DNA of 64,000 nt from Verrucomicrobiaceae bacterium (GCA_027485615.1 JAIXQS010000011.1:46966-110965), one strand, 5' to 3'; shown: positions 1 to 9,864, counted from the first letter of the stretch. Notes: generated by a model from the letters alone, not told the origin. A program made the numbers and translations.

Positions 1-20
1 TCATCCCCCCCCTATCATTC

Positions 21-1262
21 ATGAAAAAGAAATACTCCCGAATTTTATTGAGCTCCGCTATGCTCACGGCAAGCTTCGCGAACGCTGCTGACCTCTATAA
101 AGCAGACCCTGAAGCAGATGCAAGCATTCCCTTGAAGTGGTCCGTGGGTCTCGATGCGGTTTGGGATGACAATACGAATCCGGGTGGTGTTACCGACGGG
201 GACGAAACATTCGCTCTCAGCCCGTTCACCGGTCTGTCGTATGCATCCGTCGATCCGCAGACAACCATCGCCCTTTACTCCCGTCTCGGCATGATTTACT
301 ACATCGACGAGCCGGAATCCCCGACTTCCGACGATTCCTACATAAATTCACGCGTGGGCTTCGACTTGGCGCACCGCTTTGACGAGCGTCTCCGCTTCAG
401 TTCCCGCAATAGCCTGTCTTACGAGCTCGAGCCTGACTACTCCCAAGGCGTCACGACATCCCGCCAATCCGGTGAATATCTGTTTTATTCGACAGACAAC
501 GCCCTCGGATACCGCTGGACGGAGCGCTTCGGCACATACACCGGTATCACACTCACCGGTGTTGCTTATGACGATAGCGTGGCAAATGCCGACCGTGATT
601 CTTATACCGCTTATAACCAACTTCGTTACCAGTTTTCGCAACAGACTGTTTTAACTGGCAGCTACCGTTTCTCCCAATCCGCCGGTTCCGGTCTTGCATC
701 GGATAGCCAAGACCAATACTTCATTTTTGGCGCAGAACACCGCGTCAGTGCTAGTTCGACGATCGTCGGCGGCGCTGGCCTCCAGCTCCGGGAGGTTGAC
801 AACACTGCCTCGGACAGTACCGCCAATCCATATCTGGAATTCTCGATGAACACCCAGCTCAACGAAGCCTTCAACTACAGCTTGTTTGTCCGCTACGGTG
901 CCGAGGATTACGATACATTGGTCAGTGCTCCGGGCATCGTCCCACTCATTGAGTTCGAAAGCAAGATGACTCTCAGGTTAGGCGTGACGACACAGTACCG
1001 TGTCTCACCCACCTTGAAATTTTTCGGTGGTCTGAACGTGATCAGCGCTTCGTTCGAGGAAGGGAGAACCGCAGACAACTTGTTCACCCCTGTGGCCGAC
1101 CAGGATGAAACCTTGCTCAATGTCAGCATTGGTTCTGCGGTCAATTTTACCGAAAGCCTTATCGGAACCCTCACTTATAATTTCACGAATTCCGATTCAG
1201 ACCTCGCCGACCGGACCTACGACCGCAGCACGGTCACAGCCGGTCTTCGTATGGAATTCTGA
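21..1262 (+). CDS. Outer-membrane beta-barrel protein next to exopolysaccharide export genes
   Basis: 413 aa ORF with signal peptide (MKKKYSRILLSSAMLTASFANAA), alternating aromatic/polar beta strands and terminal Phe (GLRMEF); followed by Wzc/Wza-like genes. Confidence 0.75.
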   Translation: MKKKYSRILLSSAMLTASFANAADLYKADPEADASIPLKWSVGLDAVWDDNTNPGGVTDGDETFALSPFTGLSYASVDPQTTIALYSRLGMIYYIDEPESPTSDDSYINSRVGFDLAHRFDERLRFSSRNSLSYELEPDYSQGVTTSRQSGEYLFYSTDNALGYRWTERFGTYTGITLTGVAYDDSVANADRDSYTAYNQLRYQFSQQTVLTGSYRFSQSAGSGLASDSQDQYFIFGAEHRVSASSTIVGGAGLQLREVDNTASDSTANPYLEFSMNTQLNEAFNYSLFVRYGAEDYDTLVSAPGIVPLIEFESKMTLRLGVTTQYRVSPTLKFFGGLNVISASFEEGRTADNLFTPVADQDETLLNVSIGSAVNFTESLIGTLTYNFTNSDSDLADRTYDRSTVTAGLRMEF

Positions 1263-1313
1263 GCACGCGTTGCGTAGTGTTAGTTTTCTAAATACCTTTA
1301 AATATAAAAATGT

Positions 1314-1352
1314 CTCTCGCGGTGAAAGTCACCGCGGGAGCCTTTTTCTTTA
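1314..1352 (+). terminator. Rho-independent terminator between the beta-barrel gene and the Wzc-like gene
   Basis: CTCTCGCGGTG-aaagt-CACCGCGGGAG 11-bp stem (one G-T pair) followed by CCTTTTTCTTT. Confidence 0.8.
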
Positions 1353-1379
1353 ATCATTGAATCAGTCAGCCGAAGTTCT

Positions 1380-3539
1380 ATGAACCAGTCCCCTCAGCAA
1401 CAGGAAGCATCATTGCACGCCATTGATTACTGGCAAGTTATCAAAAACCGCTACGGCGTTATCTTGCTTACACTGCTCCTTGTTTTCATGACCGCATCGG
1501 TCATCACTTACGTGATGCCGAAAAGGTTCGAGAGCTTCGCTACGATCGAAGTGAAGCCGCGCGAAAGAACCATTGACCCGCTTGGCGGAATGATGGGATC
1601 CAGCGGCCCTACTATGACCGCACAGTTTTTCGGTACTGAATTCGAGAAGATCAAGAGCCGTAATTCCCTAAGCCGGGTGATCGACAACCTGGATCTGACA
1701 AATAGATGGTCGACGGATCGTGAAACGGTTCTAAGCATATTGAAGGGTATCGTAGGCACGGAGAATATCAGGGGCACTGACCTTATCCAGATCAGGGTTC
1801 GCCATACAAACAAGGAAGACGCGAGGGATATCACTGCCGAAGTCGCACGGTCATATAAAGAATACCGAATTGATCTTGAGGGCAAGACCCAGGATAAAGG
1901 CGTGAATGAAATCAGAAAGGCCGTGCGCCTCCAAGAAGACAAGGTGGAAGAGCGCAGAAAGGTCCTCACCACCATCAGTCGTACGAAGGATATCATCTAC
2001 TACGGAGATCCGGAAATGTCCCGTGGCGGCGGCTTCGAAGAGGATTCGGAGGCCACCCATGCACTCAATACCTGGGTGCAGCTTGAGGATGAGAGGATGG
2101 ACCTGGAATCCCAGGTTCAAAACCTTTTGAAGTATGATAGCGAAGCCCTGTTAATTTATGCAGCAGGCTTGGACCTTCCTGACAATATCATCAAATCCTT
2201 GTATCCGCAATATCTCGAACAGATGAGGGAGATTGAGGGATTGAAAGCCGGTGGTTTGGGTAATCGGCATCCTACAATTCTTTCGAACCTTCGCATAATG
2301 GAGCGCACCAAGGAACAACTGGATGAGGGAGTGGTCAATCTTCGCTCCCGCCTTCAGGGAAACCTTGAACTGGTGAAGGAACGCTTGGAAAAGGTCGAGG
2401 TCAGAAAGCGTCAGACAAAAAAAGATGCCCTCGAGCGCAGCATCGACACCACTGACTACGTGGACGCCAAACGTGACTTCGAAACGGATCAAGCTCTCCT
2501 TGAGCAGATGAAAATCAAGCTCATGACGGAAGAAATCGTAGGTGATCTTCCCAACGAGACTATTGTTGTGCACGATGATCCGGTGATCTCTGACTCACCG
2601 GTCAGCCCGAACGTGACCTTGAATCTTGTCCTTGGCGCAGTTGTGGGTCTTGTTTTCGGAGTCGGCATAGCATTTTTCCTCGAGTACCTCGATACGTCGG
2701 TCAAGAGCCTCGAGGATGTGGAGCGCTATCTGCAGGTGCCCGTTCTTGCGGTAATTCCAAAGGACGTCGGAGTGCTCCATAAGCAGAACGGCATGAGCCC
2801 TGATGCAGAGGCCTACAGAATCCTTCGCACTAACATCGAGTTCAACCGCAAGAATCCAGAGGACAATGCGATCACTGTGGTATCCGGCGGTGCCGGCGAA
2901 GGCAAATCGACCACGCTTGTCAACCTCGCATATATATGCGCCCAAGGTGGCTACACGACCCTGATGATCGACGCCGATCTTCGTCGCCCCAGGCTGCACA
3001 CATTCTTTGACATCAACAATGCGGTGGGCTTGACCAATTTCCTGACTACGGAACTGATGTTGGAAGACGTCATCCTCCAGACGCCTGTTGATAACCTATA
3101 TTTCATGCCGTCCGGTATTCTTCCCGCTGATGCGGCTGGCATTCTCAATTCCCGCCGCATGTCCGAACTCATTCAGGATGTCAAACAGCGCTTTGACTTG
3201 GTTCTTGTGGATAGTCCACCAATTCTGGGCGTGAGTGACGCTTCTGTCCTGGCCAGCGAGGTTGATCTAACCATGATTGTTGTTCAACATCGCAAGCTGC
3301 CAAGAAACATGCTCATGCGCGTGAAGCAAGCAGTGGAGAATGTGGGTGGTCACGTTATCGGCGTCGTTCTTAATAACGTCGATGTGCGGAGTGACAGCCA
3401 ATACCAATACTACACGAGTTACTACACTTACTACGCCCCCGCCGAGTCTCAGATCGGCCCCCCCGTCGTATCCAGCGCTAAAAACTCACAACAGACCGTT
3501 TCTGCTGTCCCTGAATCGAAGGAAAATGATTTGTACTGA
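1380..3539 (+). CDS. Polysaccharide co-polymerase / tyrosine autokinase (Wzz+BY-kinase, Wzc-like)
   Basis: 719 aa; N-terminal Wzz-like TM region, coiled coil, Walker A GGAGEGKST, Walker A' TLMIDADLRRP, Walker B VLVDSPP, C-terminal Tyr cluster YQYYTSYYTYY. Confidence 0.92.
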   Translation: MNQSPQQQEASLHAIDYWQVIKNRYGVILLTLLLVFMTASVITYVMPKRFESFATIEVKPRERTIDPLGGMMGSSGPTMTAQFFGTEFEKIKSRNSLSRVIDNLDLTNRWSTDRETVLSILKGIVGTENIRGTDLIQIRVRHTNKEDARDITAEVARSYKEYRIDLEGKTQDKGVNEIRKAVRLQEDKVEERRKVLTTISRTKDIIYYGDPEMSRGGGFEEDSEATHALNTWVQLEDERMDLESQVQNLLKYDSEALLIYAAGLDLPDNIIKSLYPQYLEQMREIEGLKAGGLGNRHPTILSNLRIMERTKEQLDEGVVNLRSRLQGNLELVKERLEKVEVRKRQTKKDALERSIDTTDYVDAKRDFETDQALLEQMKIKLMTEEIVGDLPNETIVVHDDPVISDSPVSPNVTLNLVLGAVVGLVFGVGIAFFLEYLDTSVKSLEDVERYLQVPVLAVIPKDVGVLHKQNGMSPDAEAYRILRTNIEFNRKNPEDNAITVVSGGAGEGKSTTLVNLAYICAQGGYTTLMIDADLRRPRLHTFFDINNAVGLTNFLTTELMLEDVILQTPVDNLYFMPSGILPADAAGILNSRRMSELIQDVKQRFDLVLVDSPPILGVSDASVLASEVDLTMIVVQHRKLPRNMLMRVKQAVENVGGHVIGVVLNNVDVRSDSQYQYYTSYYTYYAPAESQIGPPVVSSAKNSQQTVSAVPESKENDLY

Positions 3540-3589
3540 TTAGACCAGTTGTATCCCAACTACCAAATTAATTAACGCCTGTCATCCAT

Positions 3590-4165
3590 ATGAACATACT
3601 ACGTTTAAAAATATTTACAACATTCGCAGTTGTATTTCTATCACTCATCAGCCCCTCGCTATCTCAAATCGAAGCTGGAACGTCTGTACAGATTGCAATT
3701 ATGGGTGTGCCAGGTGATGAAAAAGGAAAAATCGATGCAATGTATCCGGTTTCCGAGAGCGGCACGATAAACCTGCCATTCATCGGAACCATGAGAGCTG
3801 CCGGGCTCCGTCCTGAGGCGTTGGCTGCATCCATACAGAATGCTTACAAATCTGCTGAGATTTATACAGACCCCACAATCCAAGTCGTTTGGACAACCGA
3901 AGCAGGTGGCGTGAGGTCTCAAGTTGTACACGTGGGTGGGTTCGTCAGAAAAACAGGCCCTATTGCTTTCCAAAGAAATCTGACAATCTGGCAAGCAGTC
4001 CAAGCGGCCGGTGGTCCCAGCGAATTCGGCAGTCTGAGACGTGTGAAGCTCTATCGATCGGGTAGGACTCAAACCTTCGATATTGAAAACGCCCAGTTTA
4101 AGCAAATTCCCCTCCAGCCGGATGATACTTTGGAAATACCAGAGAAAAATATTTGGGGAGGTTGA
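3590..4165 (+). CDS. Polysaccharide export protein (Poly_export/SLBB, Wza-like, short form)
   Basis: 191 aa with signal peptide, Poly_export-like motif (VSESGTINLPFIGTMRAAGLRPEALAASIQNAY) and SLBB-like segment (VHVGGFVRKTGPIAFQRNLTIWQAVQAAGG). Confidence 0.85.
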   Translation: MNILRLKIFTTFAVVFLSLISPSLSQIEAGTSVQIAIMGVPGDEKGKIDAMYPVSESGTINLPFIGTMRAAGLRPEALAASIQNAYKSAEIYTDPTIQVVWTTEAGGVRSQVVHVGGFVRKTGPIAFQRNLTIWQAVQAAGGPSEFGSLRRVKLYRSGRTQTFDIENAQFKQIPLQPDDTLEIPEKNIWGG

Positions 4166-4218
4166 TGCATTGCAACTCTCTCAGGACGTAAGATTTTTGT
4201 GCATAATTGGTGATTGCC

Positions 4219-4896
4219 ATGAAAGCACTGTTCAGCTGGATGTTATCATGCACTTTGATGCCATGTTTTCTTTACGGTCAGGAGTCCCCTTCGGACAAGC
4301 TGTTTGAAGGGTTAGGCTCCGAAGAATTCATCATTAGGGAAGGAGCTCAGGCAGAGTTGCTCGCATGGGCTCTGAAGAGTCCCCAATTTGCAACACCGAA
4401 AATCCTCAAGTTATTCCAAGAGGATAACGATCCAGAAGTTAGGAAGCGTGCGCTTGAGATTCTGAAGGGGCTCGGCAACATAGATTATCTTTCCGATGGG
4501 CAAGGTTACCTCGGCATCCTGATGGAGGAGGAACCCCTCGATGCGGCGCAGGGTGGCCAAGTGCGGTTCGGCATCAGGGTGCTGGATGTAATGAAAGGCA
4601 GCCCGGCGGAGCAAGCGGATCTTAAGATAGGAGACCTGATTGTTTCGCTTGATGGCAAAGGATGGGAAGCTGCCGGTGCCGTGACGATGTTCAGAGGTGC
4701 CGTGGCGGCGAAGAAGCCTTTGGCGGAGGTAACCCTCATGGTACAAAGAGCCCAAGGCGACCCTATCGGCATTACCGTGAAGTTAGGAAAACGTCCCATA
4801 CCCGACTTGTGGGCTGGGGGTGATTTGGGGTTGCTTGAGCAACAGGCAAAAGAACTGCACTTCAAGCAATGGCTCAAGAAACAGCAGGAAGAGTGA
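4219..4896 (+). CDS. Secreted HEAT-repeat plus PDZ-domain protein
   Basis: Start chosen at MKALFSWML; HEAT-like DNDPEVRKRALEILKGLG then PDZ-like GIRVLDVMKGSPAEQADLKIGDLIVSLDG. Confidence 0.7.
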   Translation: MKALFSWMLSCTLMPCFLYGQESPSDKLFEGLGSEEFIIREGAQAELLAWALKSPQFATPKILKLFQEDNDPEVRKRALEILKGLGNIDYLSDGQGYLGILMEEEPLDAAQGGQVRFGIRVLDVMKGSPAEQADLKIGDLIVSLDGKGWEAAGAVTMFRGAVAAKKPLAEVTLMVQRAQGDPIGITVKLGKRPIPDLWAGGDLGLLEQQAKELHFKQWLKKQQEE

Positions 4897-5475
4897 TTAG
4901 CGCGTACCTGCGACTTTAGCGCGCTTGATTTCTTCGTCGTCCAGGTTTCTCCAAGTTCCGGGGACAAGCAACGGATCCGAAAGAGCACCGATTTCGATGC
5001 GAACCAGCCTCAGGGTTGGGTGTCCGACCGCGGCAGTCATGCGTCTGACCTGGCGGTTTTTTCCTTCCGTGAGTTTAATCTGTATCCATGTGTCGGGGAT
5101 CTCCTTTCGAACGCGGATCGGCGGCTCGCGGGGAGGAACCTCCGGACGGGGAGCCAGAATTGTGGCTTGGCAGGGTAAGCAACGGTGACCGCGGATAGTG
5201 ATGGAACCCATCCTGAGTCGATTGATCGCGGAAGCGTCCGGGATCCCTTCGACCTGCACTAGATATGTGCGGGGATGCGCGTGCTTTGGATTGAGTAAAC
5301 GGTCATTCAGCCCGGATTCATCGGAAAGGAGGAGCAAGCCTTCAGAGTCCATATCCAACCTGCCGAGCGGATAGACGTTTTTTGGAAACCCAAAGTCCGC
5401 TAGTGTGCGCTGTCCGGGCTGGTCGGGCGTGAACTGGCAGAGGACTCCGTATGGCTTGTGGAATGCGATAACCAT
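4897..5475 (-). CDS. rRNA large subunit pseudouridine synthase (RsuA/RluE-type)
   Basis: HKPYGVLCQF, YPLGRLDMDSEGLLLLSDE (catalytic Asp motif), EGKNRQVRRM; start moved to MVIAFHKPYG. Confidence 0.92.
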   Translation of the reverse strand: MVIAFHKPYGVLCQFTPDQPGQRTLADFGFPKNVYPLGRLDMDSEGLLLLSDESGLNDRLLNPKHAHPRTYLVQVEGIPDASAINRLRMGSITIRGHRCLPCQATILAPRPEVPPREPPIRVRKEIPDTWIQIKLTEGKNRQVRRMTAAVGHPTLRLVRIEIGALSDPLLVPGTWRNLDDEEIKRAKVAGTR

Positions 5476-5510
5476 GAAGCATGAAATGGATGCGACGTGT
5501 GCCAAAGGCA

Positions 5511-5541
5511 AAGGCTCCGGGGATGCATCCGCCGGAGCCTT
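5511..5541 (-). terminator. Hairpin downstream of thioredoxin gene
   Basis: AAGGCTCCGG/CCGGAGCCTT perfect 10-bp stem between trxA end and the pseudouridine synthase start. Confidence 0.6.
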
Positions 5542-5560
5542 GAACAGATTCCCGTCAATC

Positions 5561-5881
5561 TCAGGTGAGTGCGAGGAGCTTCGCCTTGAGCTGTTCCTTG
5601 GTGACGTTTGCTCCGACGATCTGATCCTTCACTTCTCCGTTCTTGAAGAAAAGCAGCAGGGGTATGGAGCGAACGTTATACTTCACGGCCAGCTCGCGGG
5701 CGTCGTCGACATTGACCTTGGCGACTTTCGCATGGCCATCCATCTCGCCTGAGAGCTGCTCAAGAATGGGCCCGATCATTTTACAAGGGCCGCACCACTC
5801 CGCCCAAAAATCGACTAGCACGGGTTGGGTGGAGTCGATTACTTCTGATTGAAAATTCGCTTCAGTAACGGTGATTGCCAT
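5561..5881 (-). CDS. trxA: Thioredoxin
   Basis: VDFWAEWCGPCKMIGPILEQL active site; start at MAITVTEANF, not the upstream ORF-track start. Confidence 0.95.
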   Translation of the reverse strand: MAITVTEANFQSEVIDSTQPVLVDFWAEWCGPCKMIGPILEQLSGEMDGHAKVAKVNVDDARELAVKYNVRSIPLLLFFKNGEVKDQIVGANVTKEQLKAKLLALT

Positions 5882-5925
5882 GCGGAGAATCTGAAACCTG
5901 TTATGCACCGCGTCAAGGGTGGGCA

Positions 5926-5974
5926 CAAAAAACCTCCGCTCCTTTTTCCGTAGTCCGGAATCGGGGGCGGAGGT
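5926..5974 (-). terminator. Rho-independent terminator downstream of the 25-aa sORF
   Basis: Minus strand: ACCTCCGCCCCC...GGAGCGGAGGT followed by TTTTTT. Confidence 0.7.
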
Positions 5975-5997
5975 AGAGCAAGCGCGGTGGCCGTAAG

Positions 5998-6075
5998 CTA
6001 TTGGAGAGCCGCTCCGGTGATGGAAAGATAGAGGACGATCCCTGCAATGAACGTGTTGATGATGCCTAGTATCAT
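5998..6075 (-). CDS. Putative 25-aa single-span membrane microprotein (not in ORF track)
   Basis: ATG...TAG reads MILGIINTFIAGIVLYLSITGAALQ*; hydrophobic helix; lies between the Pro-rich membrane protein and a minus-strand terminator. Confidence 0.5.
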   Translation of the reverse strand: MILGIINTFIAGIVLYLSITGAALQ

Positions 6076-6098
6076 AGTGGTGTTGTTTGTTGAGATTT

Positions 6099-6815
6099 TT
6101 ATTCAAGGAGCAGCGACCATTCGCCCTGCCTGTCGTTGTCCTCGGCACCAATCCAGATGTTCGAGATTTTCAATTGGACACCTAGCACTACGAGTGCGGC
6201 CACCAGGCCTACACCTGCGAGAATCTTGGTGAAAGTGTCCGCCCCGGTCTCGTCTTCAGCCTCCTCCATGGTGGAGAGAGTCGGCTTTTGGGTGGCGGGT
6301 GCGCTGGTTGGGCTGAGAGGCTTGGTTGGCGGATTGAGTGCAACGGTAGCCTTTGGCAGCGAGACGGTGGCGGCACCTGCTACAGGGAGAGGCGTGTTGG
6401 CCGTTTTCAGCGCGATGGTGGGGGCGCCCGAACCTGGGAGCGGGGTGTTTGCCGTCTTGAGCGCGATGGTTGGCGCTCCGACCGGTGCGTTGGTGGTGGC
6501 CAGCCTAATGGTGGGAGCTCCCACGGTCGGGGCGCCGGCCGTGCGAAGCGGGATCGTGGGTGCCGGGGCGGGTGGTTTCATCGTGGTCGGAGCACCCGAT
6601 GGCGGCTGAATCATGGGCGGTTTGGTAGCGGCAGGGGCAGGCGGCGCGATGGGAGGGGTAGGCGGCGTGATCGTGGGAGCCGGGTTGGCAGGCAGCGTGG
6701 CGGATGGGATGGCCGGCGGGGCATCGGCGGCCTTGAGGGTCACGCGGACGGTTTCCTTTTTCAAGGGCACACTCGAGGTTTGTTTGGACGGGGCTTTGTT
6801 TTCGTTATCGCTCAT
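6099..6815 (-). CDS. Pro/Ala/Thr-rich protein with C-terminal TM helix
   Basis: 238 aa; low-complexity repeats GAPTIALKTANTPLP x2; TM segment ILAGVGLVAALVVLGVQL. Confidence 0.75.
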   Translation of the reverse strand: MSDNENKAPSKQTSSVPLKKETVRVTLKAADAPPAIPSATLPANPAPTITPPTPPIAPPAPAATKPPMIQPPSGAPTTMKPPAPAPTIPLRTAGAPTVGAPTIRLATTNAPVGAPTIALKTANTPLPGSGAPTIALKTANTPLPVAGAATVSLPKATVALNPPTKPLSPTSAPATQKPTLSTMEEAEDETGADTFTKILAGVGLVAALVVLGVQLKISNIWIGAEDNDRQGEWSLLLE

Positions 6816-6909
6816 GCGTTTGGTTTTTCACTATCAGGAAAAGTAAGGGTGGAGGGCTTGCTCATGTCAAACCCGCAAGTTCGGATTCCTGCGAAAATTT
6901 CAAAAAAGA

Positions 6910-8028
6910 TCAGGCGAAAATCCTCTCGAACATCCAGAACAGGCCGGCAGAGGCGATCAGGACGGAGCCGCCAAGCTGGATTTTATCCGTCCATTTTCGC
7001 AACGGCCATAGGATGAGGGTCGCGATGGCGAGCACGGAGAGCTGGGCGAGCTCCACCCCGACATTGAAACCGATCAGTGGCAGGGCGAGATCCTTACCCT
7101 CGAGGTTGCCAAGTTTTTCCAGCAACACTCCGGCGAAACCGAGGCCGTGCAGCAGGCCGAAACCAAAGACCAGATAAAGCCGCGAAGGTTTCAGTTTCCG
7201 CACCAGCAGGTTTTCGATACCGATCCAAGCGATGCTGGCTGCGATGAGGATTTCCACGGGCCGCGAAGGCAGACTGATCAGGCCGAAAACGGCGAGAGCG
7301 AGCGAGATGGAATGAGCCGTTGTAAACAAGAGAGATTGCCCAAGGAGCGGCTTGAGTCGCGGTGCTAGAAGGAACAGGCCGAGAATGAAAAGAAGGTGGT
7401 CGAGTCCCAGCGGGACGACATGCCGGAAACCCGAAATGATCCAGTTCTCCGTTTGTGCAGCGCGCGTTGGCGTGGCGTTCGGCCTGTCCTGTCCTTCCGG
7501 GACTTTCAGCAGCACCGCCGACATGCCGGACGAGATCGGGAAAACGTTGGGCATGTTCGTCCCCTCCTCAAAAATGATGTAGAGATCGGATTGCAGCTCG
7601 TCTTTCCAGAAGGCGGAGAAGTTACCTGGGCCGGGCAGGGCGGGGGTGGTGATCTCGACCTTCATCAGCGCCCAGCCTCCCTCTTCGGGTGGTAAGACAA
7701 GCGGCGATTTCTCGAAATCGGGGAAGCGGATGTCCCATTTCAGCTCTTTGCCGTTGTAATCAAGCTTTAGCAGTTTGCGCATCGTCTCCTCCGCGACACG
7801 CGCATACCGCGCGTGGGTCGCGGGTGTTGCGTCCATCACGTCTTTGCGGAAAAGCGGCGGCGCATTCTCCACTCCGCGCGACTCGGGCATCATGTAGGCG
7901 ATGTCCAGCAAGCCCTCCAGTTTCCATTTCCCATCCGTCTGGAGGAGTTCGAGCTCCACCGTATCGACCTGATGGGCGCTCGCGGCGGTGATACCGAAAA
8001 GAAGGGCGAGTATGATGCGTTTGATCAT
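6910..8028 (-). CDS. HupE/UreJ-family membrane protein
   Basis: Start at MIKRIILALLFG; C-terminal HupE-like FRHVVPLGLDHLLFILGLFLLAPRLKPLLGQSLLFTTAHSISLALAVFG and FGFGLLHGLGFAGVL. Confidence 0.8.
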   Translation of the reverse strand: MIKRIILALLFGITAASAHQVDTVELELLQTDGKWKLEGLLDIAYMMPESRGVENAPPLFRKDVMDATPATHARYARVAEETMRKLLKLDYNGKELKWDIRFPDFEKSPLVLPPEEGGWALMKVEITTPALPGPGNFSAFWKDELQSDLYIIFEEGTNMPNVFPISSGMSAVLLKVPEGQDRPNATPTRAAQTENWIISGFRHVVPLGLDHLLFILGLFLLAPRLKPLLGQSLLFTTAHSISLALAVFGLISLPSRPVEILIAASIAWIGIENLLVRKLKPSRLYLVFGFGLLHGLGFAGVLLEKLGNLEGKDLALPLIGFNVGVELAQLSVLAIATLILWPLRKWTDKIQLGGSVLIASAGLFWMFERIFA

Positions 8029-8050
8029 GTCGGGAGCTGTGAAAAACGCT

Positions 8051-8350
8051 TCAGAGGGCGAACTCCCCGTCTTCATCCACTCCGTGCCAGCCCAGGCGAC
8101 CGAAGGCGCGGTGGATGCACTGCACGAGTTCGCCGTCTTCCTCCCCTTCGGCGTGCTCGATGGTCGCGGATGAGCTAAGGCCCCTGTTCGACTCGATGCT
8201 GATCACCGAGTTGTATCCATCCAGGTAAATCCAGTCACCCCACGCCTTCGATTCGAGTCGCGGATCGAGGTGTTCTTTTTTGAGCGAGTCCAACACTTCG
8301 GTGAGAGTGCTGGGGGCGGAGGTGTCGGAGAGTTGCAAGAGGGTTTCCAT
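8051..8350 (-). CDS. Small acidic hypothetical protein (99 aa)
   Basis: In-frame start METLLQLSDTS; ends just downstream of the HupE-like gene start. Confidence 0.55.
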   Translation of the reverse strand: METLLQLSDTSAPSTLTEVLDSLKKEHLDPRLESKAWGDWIYLDGYNSVISIESNRGLSSSATIEHAEGEEDGELVQCIHRAFGRLGWHGVDEDGEFAL

Positions 8351-8502
8351 TCGGAACAATGTGGCTGCCAGAAGATAAGCGAAGCGCTTATCACGGTCTA
8401 GGAGGAAGTGGGAATTCCTCCTAGATCCTCTCTGAAAGGATGCTTTGCCGGGTTGCGTTGACCTGCATAGGCTTCCTACCAAGAAACATTCAGCCCTTTG
8501 AC

Positions 8503-9864
8503 ATGAGAAATCCCACGCTATCACGCGCATTGTCAGCGCTCTTGGCTGCCGTCGTTTTCGGAAGCGCCTACGGAAAGGAAAAACCCAACGTCGTCATCCT
8601 CTATGCCGACGACTGGCGTTTCGATACGCTCGGCTGCGCTGGCAACCCCATAGTCAAGACGCCGAACCTCGACGCGCTCGCCAAGGAGGGGGTCCGTTTC
8701 ACCCGGAACTGCGTCACCACCTCGATCTGCGGAGTGAGCCGCGCCACGCTGTTCACCGGACAATGGATGTCGCGCCACGGCAACCGCGGCTTCAACGCCT
8801 TCGACACCGCATGGGAGCAAACTTATCCCGGACTGCTGCGCGACAACGGCTACTGGGTCGGACACATCGGCAAGTGGCACAACGGCAAATTTCCCGCCGA
8901 TAAATACGATTTCGGCACCGCCTATTCCGGCACGCACTGGATGAAGGATGCCGACGGCGGAAAGATCCACGTCACGAAAAAGAACGAGAACGACGCCATG
9001 GAGTTCCTTGCGAAACGACCGCAAGACAAGCCCTTCGCGCTCACCCTCGCGTTCTTCGCGACACACGCCGAGGATCACAACCCGGAGCAATTCCTCCCAC
9101 AGCCGGAAAGCCTCTCCCTCTACAACGACATCGAGATCCCCGTTCCCAAGAACGCCACAAAGGAATCATGGGAACGCTTGCCTGATTTTTTCACGGATAA
9201 GAACGAAGGCCGCATCCGCTGGACATGGCGCTTCGACACGCCGGAGAAATACCAGGAGATGATGAAAAACTACTATCGCCTCGCCACCGAGGTGGATGCC
9301 GCCTGCGGCAAGGTCATCGCCGAGCTGAAACGCCAGGGCATCTACGACAACACCCTCGTCATTTTCACCACCGACAACGGTTACTTCCACGGCGAGCACG
9401 GCCTTGCCGACAAATGGTATCCGCACCAGGAAAGCATCCGCGTCCCCCTCATCATCCGCGATCCCCGCATGCCTTCGGAAAAACGCGGCACGACGAACGA
9501 CGCATTCACGCTCAACGTCGATCTCGCCCCCACCGTCCTCGCCTCCACCGGCATCACCGCGCCCGCCACGATGCAGGGCCGTGATATCGCCCCGCTCTAT
9601 CTAACAGACGGCATGGACGACTGGCGCACCGGGTTTTTCTACGAGCACCCCACTCTCCCCGGCAAGGTCGACATCCCGGGCTCCGAGGCGCTCGTCCGCA
9701 AGGGCTGGAAATACATGTTCTGGCCGGATGCGGATCTCGAACAGCTCTTCGATCTCACCGCCGATCCCGTCGAGGAAAACGATCTCGCCTCCGATCCCGC
9801 GCAGAAAGATCGTCTTGCCGAGATGCGCATCCGTTTCAACGAACTGAAACAACAAGCGAAATGA
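8503..9864 (+). CDS. Secreted sulfatase (alkaline-phosphatase superfamily)
   Basis: [58 protein letters not shown]; signal peptide. Confidence 0.93.
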   Translation: MRNPTLSRALSALLAAVVFGSAYGKEKPNVVILYADDWRFDTLGCAGNPIVKTPNLDALAKEGVRFTRNCVTTSICGVSRATLFTGQWMSRHGNRGFNAFDTAWEQTYPGLLRDNGYWVGHIGKWHNGKFPADKYDFGTAYSGTHWMKDADGGKIHVTKKNENDAMEFLAKRPQDKPFALTLAFFATHAEDHNPEQFLPQPESLSLYNDIEIPVPKNATKESWERLPDFFTDKNEGRIRWTWRFDTPEKYQEMMKNYYRLATEVDAACGKVIAELKRQGIYDNTLVIFTTDNGYFHGEHGLADKWYPHQESIRVPLIIRDPRMPSEKRGTTNDAFTLNVDLAPTVLASTGITAPATMQGRDIAPLYLTDGMDDWRTGFFYEHPTLPGKVDIPGSEALVRKGWKYMFWPDADLEQLFDLTADPVEENDLASDPAQKDRLAEMRIRFNELKQQAK

